This document shows, piece by piece, positions 15,618-21,554 of a DNA stretch of 26,207 nt. The translations under genes and the position numbers were made by a program. The stretch covers positions 1 through 26,207 of the forward strand of contig JBQTIP010000323.1 of assembly GCA_052388025.1 (NCBI GenBank), given 5' to 3'. The DNA comes from JBQTIP01 sp052388025 (GTDB lineage Bacteria; Actinomycetota; UBA4738; HRBIN12). Positions within the stretch are counted from its first letter, which is position 1. Every line of letters begins with the position of its first letter. The notes below the pieces were generated by a model that was not told the DNA's origin, ran no database searches, and saw nothing but the letters and a program-made list of their open reading frames with translations.

Positions 15618-16651
15618 TCGCTGCTCGCGGGTACCGGCGGGTCCTGCTCGCACTGACCATGGCGCTCCTCGGCTCGCTCCTGCTCGGGGTCGCCGTGGGA
15701 GCGGTATGGATCTCGCCCGGCCAGATCGTGCGCCTGCTCGCGTGGAAGCTCGGGCTGACCGGGGATCCGGGCGTGGACCGGTCGACGGAGGTCATCCTGC
15801 TTCAGCTTCGCCTCCCGCGGGTGCTGCTGGCGGCCGTGGTCGGCGCCGCGCTGGCCGTCTCGGGCGCGATCTTCCAGGGGCTGTTCCGAAACCCGCTCGC
15901 CGATCCGGCGATCATCGGTGTGTCCTCGGGGGCCGCCCTGGGCGCGATCCTCGTCATCGTGTTCGCAGGCACCGGGGCCCTTTGGCTCTTCGGCGTGCCG
16001 CTCGCCGCGTTCGTCGGCGCTCTGCTCACGGCGTTCGTGGTCTACCGGCTCGCTCGGATCGGGCCGGCCGTCCATATCGCGACGCTCCTGCTGGCGGGGG
16101 TCGCCGTGGCCGCCGCGATCTCGAGCGCGATGTCCCTCCTCATGTCGTTCTCAGGGGAAGAGATCCGCAACATCTACGCGTGGCTGTTGGGCGGCCTCGT
16201 GGGACGGGGGTGGCCGCAGCTCCAGGCGGTCACGCCCCTCGTGGTCGTCGGTGCAGCGGCCGCGGCTCTCATGACCCAGCATCTCAACCTGATGGCGCTA
16301 GGGGAGGAGCGGGCCGCCCAGCTCGGGGTCGAGATCGACCGCTTCAAGCGCCGGAGCATCGCCGTGGGCGCGTTGCTAGCCGCCGCCGCCGTCTCGGTCG
16401 CCGGCGTGATCGGGTTTGTGGGGTTGATGACGCCCCACGTCCTGCGGCTGATCGTTGGAGCCGACCACCGGCGGCTCCTGCCCGCCGTCCTGCTGGCGGG
16501 GCCGACCTTCATGATCCTTGCGGACCTGCTGGCCCGCGTCGTGCTCGCGCCGCAGGAGATCCCCGTGGGCGTCGTGACGGCGCTGCTGGGCGCCCCGTTC
16601 TTCCTTTACCTGCTTCGGCGTGAGCAGAGGAACGCCGGTGCCCGCGCCTGA
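15614..16651 (+). CDS. btuC: Cobalamin ABC transporter permease (FecCD/BtuC family)
   Basis: 345 residues, almost all hydrophobic, with about ten predicted membrane helices as in BtuC. Family blocks are LRLPRVLLAAVVGAALAVSG, IFQGLFRNPLADPAIIGVSSGAA, WLLGGLVGRGWPQL, and GFVGLMTPHVLRLIVGADHR, the last containing the coupling-helix region that contacts the ATPase. The ATG at 15614 overlaps the btuF stop by four bases. The longer upstream frame is a shadow of btuF. The 3' end overlaps btuD. Confidence 0.92.
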   Translation: MIAARGYRRVLLALTMALLGSLLLGVAVGAVWISPGQIVRLLAWKLGLTGDPGVDRSTEVILLQLRLPRVLLAAVVGAALAVSGAIFQGLFRNPLADPAIIGVSSGAALGAILVIVFAGTGALWLFGVPLAAFVGALLTAFVVYRLARIGPAVHIATLLLAGVAVAAAISSAMSLLMSFSGEEIRNIYAWLLGGLVGRGWPQLQAVTPLVVVGAAAAALMTQHLNLMALGEERAAQLGVEIDRFKRRSIAVGALLAAAAVSVAGVIGFVGLMTPHVLRLIVGADHRRLLPAVLLAGPTFMILADLLARVVLAPQEIPVGVVTALLGAPFFLYLLRREQRNAGARA

Positions 16652-17897
16652 GCCTGAGCCGCTGGTCTCGTTCGATCGCGTTACCGCCGGGTACCGGGCA
16701 GACTCGGTCGTCCGGGAGGTGAGCCTGTCGGTCGCCGCTGGCGAGGTGGTCGGCCTTGTCGGCCCGAACGGCTCGGGCAAGACCACCCTCGTCCGGGTCG
16801 CCTCGCGGGCCCTGCGACCGTCGTCGGGCCGGGTGACGGTGGCCGGCCGAGACCCCTACCGGCTCCCGGGGAAAGAGGCGGCGCGGCTCGTGGCCGTGGT
16901 GCCCCAGGACCTCCACCCCGCGTTCTCCTTCACGGCGCTGGAGCTCGTGCTGATGGGCCGAGCCCCTTACGTATCGCCCCTCGGCGGAGGCGGGCCGCTC
17001 GACTGGGCGCGGACCCGAGAGGCGATGGCCGAAAGCGGCGTGCAGCATCTCGCCGACCGGCCGGTCGAGGAGCTGTCGGGCGGCGAGCGACGGCGCGTGA
17101 TCCTCGCGCAGGCGCTGGCTCAGGACGCCCCGGTGATGCTGCTCGACGAGCCGACGACGCACCTCGACATACGCCATGTCCTCGATCTCCTCTCGATCGT
17201 CCGCCGCCTGGCGGAGCGCGATGGGAAGGCGATCCTCGCGATCCTTCACGACCTGAACCTGGCTTCGGTGACGTGCGACCGGCTGGTGGTCCTGCACCTG
17301 GGGCGGGTCGTGGCCGAGGGACGACCGGAGGAGGTCGTGACGCGGCGGCTCCTTCGGACCGTCTACGACGTGGACGCCGACGTCCAGCAGAGCCATGCGA
17401 CCGGGCGCCCGTCGGTGATCCTCGGGCCGCCGAGGGTCGCCGCCCGGCCGTTGGGGCGCCGGGCGCACGTGATCGGGGGGGCGGGCCGCGGGGCACCGCT
17501 CATGCGCCGGCTGGCCGAGCGGGGCTACGAGGTCAGCGCGGGCGTGCTGCACGCGACCGACACCGACGAAGTGGCGGCCGAGCGCCTCAACCTGCTGCGG
17601 GTGAGCGTCCCGCCGTTCTCCGAGATCGATCCCGCGAGCGCCGACGAGTGCCGGCGAATCATCGCGGCCGTCGAGGTCGTCCTGGTGTGCGACGCGCCCT
17701 ACGGGCCGGGGAACCTAGAGAACCTCCGACTGGCGCTGGAGGCGGCGAGGGCGGGGACCAGGGTCGTCCTCCTCGAACAGGTGCCGATCGCCGAACGGGA
17801 CTTCACCCGAGGACGTGCGACGGAGCTCTGGGAGGCGCTCCGCGAGGTGGCCGAGGTGGCCGGGAGCTACGACGAGGCTATGGCGGAGTTGGTGTGA
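16638..17897 (+). CDS. btuD: Cobalamin ABC transporter ATPase with extra C-terminal domain
   Basis: 419 residues from GTG 16638, chosen because AGAGGA lies six bases upstream; GTG 16620 is in frame without a ribosome site. The ABC domain (about 8-250) has Walker A GPNGSGKTT (42-50), Q-loop Gln90, signature LSGGE (146-150), Walker B LLDEP (Asp170, Glu171) and the switch His204. A normal BtuD or FecE ends near residue 255-270. Here about 140 residues follow: a Rossmann-like strand and glycine loop HVIGGAGRG (277-285), then GYEVSAGVLHATDTDEVAAE and DAPYGPGNLENLRLALEAARAG. I recall a similar tail on some archaeal and bacterial transport ATPases, but its role is unknown to me. The gene overlaps btuC by 14 bp and the convergent kinase gene by 31 bp. 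Confidence 0.9.
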   Translation: MPAPEPEPLVSFDRVTAGYRADSVVREVSLSVAAGEVVGLVGPNGSGKTTLVRVASRALRPSSGRVTVAGRDPYRLPGKEAARLVAVVPQDLHPAFSFTALELVLMGRAPYVSPLGGGGPLDWARTREAMAESGVQHLADRPVEELSGGERRRVILAQALAQDAPVMLLDEPTTHLDIRHVLDLLSIVRRLAERDGKAILAILHDLNLASVTCDRLVVLHLGRVVAEGRPEEVVTRRLLRTVYDVDADVQQSHATGRPSVILGPPRVAARPLGRRAHVIGGAGRGAPLMRRLAERGYEVSAGVLHATDTDEVAAERLNLLRVSVPPFSEIDPASADECRRIIAAVEVVLVCDAPYGPGNLENLRLALEAARAGTRVVLLEQVPIAERDFTRGRATELWEALREVAEVAGSYDEAMAELV

Positions 17898-19102
17898 GCC
17901 AATGGCTCCGCGGGGAGCACCGGCGGCTGAGTGACCGTCCGACCTCGGTCAAGCGGGAGGCAGAACGACACTCGGGTGCCGCCTCCGGGAAGCGGATCGG
18001 CCCAGATGATCCCGCCGTGCTGCAGCACGAGCTGCCTGGCCATGTGGAGGCCGAGGCCGGCCCCGGCCCGTTCCTTCCGAAGGGTCTCCTCACCCGTCGA
18101 GAACGGCTCGTTGAAGGCCTGCGAGACGACCCTCCGCTGGATCCCCTGGCCTCGGTCGGTCACCGACACCACGACCCCTTCCTCCATCGTCCGGGCCCGC
18201 AGCTGCACTACCTCCCTCGGCGGCGAGTAGCGGCACGCGTTGCCCAGCAGCTGGCGGACCACCTCGGCGATCCGGACCGGGTCCGCCATGGCCGGCAGCG
18301 GTGTCGGGACGACCCGTTCCATGATGATCTCCGGATACTGCCCCGATACCTCGTCGGCCGCGCGACCGAGGATAGCCGCGAGGTCCACCTCCGAGAGCTC
18401 GAGCGAGAGGATGCCGCGATCCAGCTCGGCGATGGTGAGCATCCCGTCCACCAGCGTGGTCAGCTTCATCAACGAGGATTCCATCTCCTCGAGGAACCTG
18501 GGTCGATCCGCCTCACGGATGCTCCGGTGTCTCAAGACGTGGGAGATCCCCTTGGCCACGGTTAGCGGCGTGCGGAGCTCGTGCGACACATTGGCGAGGA
18601 ACTCGGCTTTGGCCGTCGTGAGCTGCTCCAGACGATCCGTCATCTCGGCCAGGGCCCGCTCGACGGCGCGCTGCGAACGCTCCGCGTCGGCGACCCACCC
18701 CATCAGATCGAGGGCCAGAGCGGGCGAGAGCACGACGTTGCCCTCCAGAACCGCCCTGATGGCGCGCGCCACCGAGCTCGGGCCGTCCTCCTTGAGCAGG
18801 TAGGCGGAGGCACCCTCTCCGAGCATCTCGGCAACGGTGTCCGCGGAAGAGATTCCGCTCCAGCAGATGATGCGCGTGTCGCGCGCGCTCCCACGGAACC
18901 GACGGATCAGCTGCCCACCGGAGAGGCCGTCCAGGTCGATCTCCGTCACCACCACGGCGGGCTGGGTTCGCGCGGCGAGGTCCACGGCGCGGGGGGACTC
19001 GGTGGCGACGATGATATCGAGGTCGGCGCCCGAGGCTCGCAGGGCGAGCTGAAGCTGGGCGACGTTGCCGCCCCGGTCGCAAAGCAGGAGCTTGGTCGTC
19101 AT
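17867..19102 (-). CDS. Soluble histidine kinase with receiver-like N-terminal domain
   Basis: 411 residues with no membrane helix, so probably cytoplasmic. The N-terminal domain (about 4-120) resembles a response-regulator receiver, with Lys104 in YLLKEDG and a Ser in CWSG. However, the phospho-acceptor position is Glu54 (VVVTEIDLDGLSG), and the acidic pair is reduced to Asp9-Arg10. It probably cannot be phosphorylated normally and may mimic the phosphorylated state. A helical linker leads to the HisKA H-box EFLANVSHELRTPL (His174), then the ATPase domain with Asn288 (LLGNACRYSPP), VTDRGQGI (315-321) and GAGLGL (347-352). The start is ATG 19102 with GAGG very close; GTG 19105 and TTG 19120 are alternatives. 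It lies 51 bp after a response-regulator gene on the same strand, its likely partner. Confidence 0.88.
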   Translation of the reverse strand: MTTKLLLCDRGGNVAQLQLALRASGADLDIIVATESPRAVDLAARTQPAVVVTEIDLDGLSGGQLIRRFRGSARDTRIICWSGISSADTVAEMLGEGASAYLLKEDGPSSVARAIRAVLEGNVVLSPALALDLMGWVADAERSQRAVERALAEMTDRLEQLTTAKAEFLANVSHELRTPLTVAKGISHVLRHRSIREADRPRFLEEMESSLMKLTTLVDGMLTIAELDRGILSLELSEVDLAAILGRAADEVSGQYPEIIMERVVPTPLPAMADPVRIAEVVRQLLGNACRYSPPREVVQLRARTMEEGVVVSVTDRGQGIQRRVVSQAFNEPFSTGEETLRKERAGAGLGLHMARQLVLQHGGIIWADPLPGGGTRVSFCLPLDRGRTVTQPPVLPAEPLAHTNSAIASS

Positions 19103-19153
19103 CACCTCAGGTATCGACAAAGGCGAAGGGGGGTTGAGCTTCGGAGGCGAGGG

Positions 19154-19792
19154 CTACTCGACCAGGCCGCTTCGGATGGCGATCGCCACCGCCTGGGCGC
19201 GGTCGTTCGCCCCGAGCTTCTCGAAGATGCGCTCGAGGTGCGTCTTCACCGTGTGGGGGGAGATCTCCAGGTCGTGCGCGACCTCCTTGGTGGTGGCGCC
19301 GTATGCCACCTTCTGGAGGATCTCCTTCTCGCGCTTCGAAAGCGGCGCGGTGTCGGAGCGCTTCTCCGCGAGCTGCACCTCCTCGATGAACGCGCGCGTG
19401 AGCTGCGGGTGGATCACCGCCTTGCCCTCGACCGCGAGGCGGGCGGCGTTCACGAGCTCTTCCGGAGACGCGTCCTTCAGCAGGTACCCGGAGACCCCGG
19501 CCTGGATGGCCTCTGAGATCGACGCCCGCGATTCGTCCACGGTGATCAGGATGACCTTCGTGTCGGGCGAGACCTCGTGGATCGCCCGCGTGGCCTGGAT
19601 GCCGTTCATGCCCGGCATCCGGACGTCCATGAACACGACGCTCGGCTTGAGCTCACGCGCGGCCTCGACGGCCTCCTCGCCGGTCGCGGCCTCGCCGACC
19701 ACCTGCATCTCCTCGGAGATCTCGAGCGCAGCGCGGAGCCCGTCCCTCGTCACGGGATGGTCGTCCACGATCAGGATGCCTATGGAAGCCAT
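19154..19792 (-). CDS. NarL/LuxR-type response regulator
   Basis: 212 residues. The receiver domain has Asp10-Asp11, phospho-acceptor Asp56 (VVFMDVRMPGM) and Lys106 (YLLKDAS). A LuxR-type helix-turn-helix follows (about 150-212): LSKREKEILQKVAYGATTKE, then ISPHTVKTHLERIFEKL as the recognition region. It is the first gene of a two-gene unit with the histidine kinase downstream, and diverges from sufT. Targets are unknown; the shared intergenic region makes its own promoter and sufT possible targets. Confidence 0.93.
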   Translation of the reverse strand: MASIGILIVDDHPVTRDGLRAALEISEEMQVVGEAATGEEAVEAARELKPSVVFMDVRMPGMNGIQATRAIHEVSPDTKVILITVDESRASISEAIQAGVSGYLLKDASPEELVNAARLAVEGKAVIHPQLTRAFIEEVQLAEKRSDTAPLSKREKEILQKVAYGATTKEVAHDLEISPHTVKTHLERIFEKLGANDRAQAVAIAIRSGLVE

Positions 19793-19842
19793 CGCGTCAT
19801 GCCTCGCCTCGCACCCGCCGTCCTAGGTCGGCCGGATGCCTC

Positions 19843-19859
19843 TAGAATAGAGTCTCTAT
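19843..19859. promoter_or_regulatory. Overlapping divergent -10 elements with palindrome
   Basis: TAGAAT (19843-19848, plus strand) can serve sufT, and TATTCT on the minus strand (19850-19845) can serve the response regulator; the two hexamers share bases. They abut a perfect inverted repeat ATAGAG-T-CTCTAT (19847-19859). One factor bound here could control both directions. No strong -35 is evident on either side. Confidence 0.45.
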
Positions 19860-19876
19860 CACGCGAAAGGGGCGAA

Positions 19877-20251
19877 GTGGACGAGCTTGTCGAAGTAACT
19901 GAGAGCCTCGAGCGGCCCGAGCCCGCAGCCGAGACGAACGGGGAGGCGGAGGGGCCGACCCGGGAGCAGGTGCTCGATGCGCTCAAGAACGTCTACGACC
20001 CCGAGCTAGGCATCAACATCGTGGACCTCGGCCTGGTCTACGAGGTCGGGATCGCGGACGGCATGGTGAGCATCACCTACTCCCTCACCACGATGGGCTG
20101 TCCGATCGGGCCGCTGATCGAGCAGCAGATGCAGCAGTTCCTCGCGCCGGTCCCGGGTGTGAAGGACGTCCAGGCCGAGATGGTTCTGCGGCCGCCCTGG
20201 ACTCCCGAGATGATGTCCGAGGAAGCCAAGGCTGCGCTCGGGGTCTTCTGA
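19877..20251 (+). CDS. sufT: SufT/MIP18-family Fe-S assembly protein
   Basis: 124 residues. A Glu-rich N-terminal tail (1-28) precedes a MIP18 (DUF59/PaaD-like) domain: VYDPELGINIVDLGLVYEV (39-57) and the conserved cysteine in LTTMGCPIG (Cys75). Proteins of this type help mature Fe-S proteins and, in actinobacteria, are commonly encoded with suf genes as SufT. The presence of sufB 1.3 kb downstream supports that role. GTG 19877 is preceded by AAAGGGG, six bases away. A role in aromatic degradation (PaaD) is less likely because no paa genes are present. Confidence 0.88.
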   Translation: MDELVEVTESLERPEPAAETNGEAEGPTREQVLDALKNVYDPELGINIVDLGLVYEVGIADGMVSITYSLTTMGCPIGPLIEQQMQQFLAPVPGVKDVQAEMVLRPPWTPEMMSEEAKAALGVF

Positions 20252-20266
20252 GGCTCCCGGCACCGC

Positions 20267-20301
20267 GTGTCTTGACACTGCAACTGCAACGCGAGGAGAA
20301 T
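20267..20301 (+). promoter_or_regulatory. Sulfurtransferase promoter with operator over the -35
   Basis: A perfect -35 TTGACA (20272-20277) and a weaker -10 GAGAAT (20296-20301) are spaced 18 bp apart. The -35 is embedded in a perfect inverted repeat GTGTC-TT-GACAC (20267-20278), and the spacer holds the tandem repeat CTGCAACTGCAA. Transcription should begin near 20308, leaving a leader of about 210 nt before the sulfurtransferase, much longer than any other leader here except the riboswitch. Confidence 0.5.
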
Positions 20302-20370
20302 CGGGTCGGGAAATCCAATCTCGGAGGTGGGAAACTGATCCGCACGCGCTGTCGTGGGCTCGTGGGAGCG

Positions 20371-20442
20371 ATGATCCCGTCCCGCCTTTGCTGTACCGGC
20401 TTTCTCGCCCGCCCGGAGGCGAAAGAAGCCGCGCGGCCGTAG
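20371..20442 (+). CDS. Upstream leader peptide with tandem cysteine codons
   Basis: A 23-codon ORF lies in the long leader of the sulfurtransferase gene: ATG at 20371, GGGAG two to six bases upstream, TAG at 20440-20442. It begins MIPSRLCCTG; the adjacent Cys codons TGC and TGT are at 20389-20394 (codons 7 and 8). Cysteine codons are rare here and the downstream gene handles sulfur. Short ORFs with Cys codons that attenuate sulfur genes by ribosome stalling are known in mycobacteria. I infer the same here: low cysteinyl-tRNA would stall the ribosome at codons 7-8, just before a hairpin. The sequence is too short for homology to prove coding. Confidence 0.6.
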   Translation: MIPSRLCCTGFLARPEAKEAARP

Positions 20443-20512
20443 CACACCATCCGGGAAACGAAGCCTCCAAGGGCCGCGCTGGCGGTCCCTGTCGTTTATC
20501 TAGGGAAGGAGG
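20397..20512 (+). promoter_or_regulatory. Alternative leader structures, candidate attenuator
   Basis: An imperfect stem pairs CGGCTTTCTCGCC (20397-20409) with GGCGAAAGAAGCCG (20418-20431), starting three bases after the tandem Cys codons. GGAGGC (20415-20420), in its loop and 3' arm, is also complementary to GCCTCC (20463-20468). The CCTCC of that element is complementary to the sulfurtransferase ribosome site GGAGG (20508-20512). The three pairings are mutually exclusive, as expected of an attenuator that hides or frees the ribosome site depending on where the upstream ribosome stops. Pairings are seen; the mechanism is inferred. Confidence 0.45.
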
Positions 20513-20519
20513 ACGCGGG

Positions 20520-21365
20520 ATGGGTGAGTACGCGAATCCCGACGCGCTGGTCGAGACCGACTGGCTGGAGGAGCACCGGGATGACCCGAGCATCCGGGTG
20601 ATCGAGGTGGACGAGGACACGCAGGCCTACGAGAAGGGCCACATCAAAGGCGCGGTGGGGTGGAACTGGTCGACCGACCTGCACGCCGAGGTGGGCCGGG
20701 AATACGTGGACCAGGACGGCCTGACGAAGCTCCTTAACGCCGCCGGGGTGGACGAGGACACCACGGTGGTGCTCTACGGCGGCAACAACAACTGGTTCGC
20801 CGCCTACGCCTACTGGATCCTGAAGCTCCGCGGCTTCGACGCCGTGAAGCTGCTTAACGGCGGGCGCAAGAAGTGGGAGCTCGAGTCCCGCGAGCTCACG
20901 ATGGAGGCTCCCTCCTATGCCAAGACCACCTGCAAGGTGGAGGGTGCTCTCCGCCCCGAGATCCGGGCGCTCCGCGACGAGGTCCTCTCCAAGGTCGGTA
21001 CCGGCGTCGGGCTCGTTGACGTGCGCTCGCCGGAGGAGTACCGGGGCGAGAAGCTCGCGCCCGATCACCTGCCGCAGGAGCAGGCGCAGGTCCCCGGGCA
21101 CATCCCCGGGGCGGCCAACATCCCGTGGGTGAAGGCCTCAGCAGACGATGGGACCTTCCGCTCGGCCGACGAGCTGAAGGCCCTTTATGAGGCCGAGGGC
21201 ATCACGGGCGACAGGGAGGTAATCGCCTACTGCCGCATCGGGGAGCGCTCCAGCCACACCTGGTTCGCGCTGACCGAGCTCCTCGGGTACGGGAACGTCA
21301 AGAACTACGACGGCTCCTGGACCGAGTACGGCTCGCTCGTGGGCGCGCCCGTCGAGAAGGGATAG
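20520..21365 (+). CDS. Thiosulfate sulfurtransferase, two rhodanese domains (CysA2-like)
   Basis: 281 residues. Two rhodanese domains: an N-terminal one (about 10-125), where the active-site position reads YGGNNNW without cysteine, and a catalytic C-terminal one (about 145-278) with Cys238 in the loop CRIGER. The segment YCRIGERSSHTWF and the ending YDGSWTEYGS closely resemble mycobacterial CysA2-type thiosulfate sulfurtransferases. It transfers sulfane sulfur from thiosulfate, for detoxification or to feed sulfur-requiring pathways. ATG 20520 is set by an excellent ribosome site, GGAAGGAGG, at 20504-20512. It lies between sufT and sufB but has its own promoter, a probable cysteine-responsive leader and a strong terminator, so it is its own transcription unit. 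Confidence 0.93.
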   Translation: MGEYANPDALVETDWLEEHRDDPSIRVIEVDEDTQAYEKGHIKGAVGWNWSTDLHAEVGREYVDQDGLTKLLNAAGVDEDTTVVLYGGNNNWFAAYAYWILKLRGFDAVKLLNGGRKKWELESRELTMEAPSYAKTTCKVEGALRPEIRALRDEVLSKVGTGVGLVDVRSPEEYRGEKLAPDHLPQEQAQVPGHIPGAANIPWVKASADDGTFRSADELKALYEAEGITGDREVIAYCRIGERSSHTWFALTELLGYGNVKNYDGSWTEYGSLVGAPVEKG

Positions 21366-21382
21366 TCGGCCCTGTCTCCACG

Positions 21383-21418
21383 GACGAGGGACCGGGGCAT
21401 GAGCCCCGGTCCCTCGTC
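21383..21418. terminator. Perfect 16-bp hairpin after the sulfurtransferase
   Basis: GACGAGGGACCGGGGC (21383-21398) and its exact complement GCCCCGGTCCCTCGTC (21403-21418) are separated by the four-base loop ATGA. It lies 17 bases after the stop codon. There is no U-run, a common situation in GC-rich actinobacteria, where such strong stems can still terminate. It would separate the sulfurtransferase from sufB. Confidence 0.8.
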
Positions 21419-21513
21419 ACGATCAGCCAACCCCCACAACTTCGACGGGGACGGTGACGGCGTCGGCAGCGAGACGTGACTTCCGGCCTAAATCCGACCT
21501 GAGGAGTGGACTT

Positions 21514-21541
21514 TTGACCCGCCCAGCGGGTAGCCTTGTAT
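21514..21541 (+). promoter_or_regulatory. Candidate sufB promoter with inverted repeat
   Basis: TTGACC (21514-21519) and TTGTAT (21536-21541) are 16 bp apart, and between them lies a perfect inverted repeat ACCCGC-CCA-GCGGGT (21517-21531), a good operator position. A difficulty is that a start near 21548 would leave the sufB ribosome site outside the message. The true start may be further upstream, in which case the repeat would form a leader hairpin next to the ribosome site. Confidence 0.4.
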
Positions 21542-21554
21542 GCGGAGGCGACAA

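Noticed and set aside
20308..20370. A known SAM-type or other standard riboswitch in the sulfurtransferase leader
   Set aside because: I looked for the SAM-I and SAM-IV core sequences and found none; the Cys-codon ORF explains the long leader better.
21399..21482. A short plus-strand ORF starting in the loop of the 16-bp hairpin, and a minus-strand end (VTVPVEVVGVG, stop near 21424) in the same stretch
   Set aside because: The plus ORF would start inside a strong stem-loop without a ribosome site. The minus fragment could be a decayed gene end, but it is too short to support.
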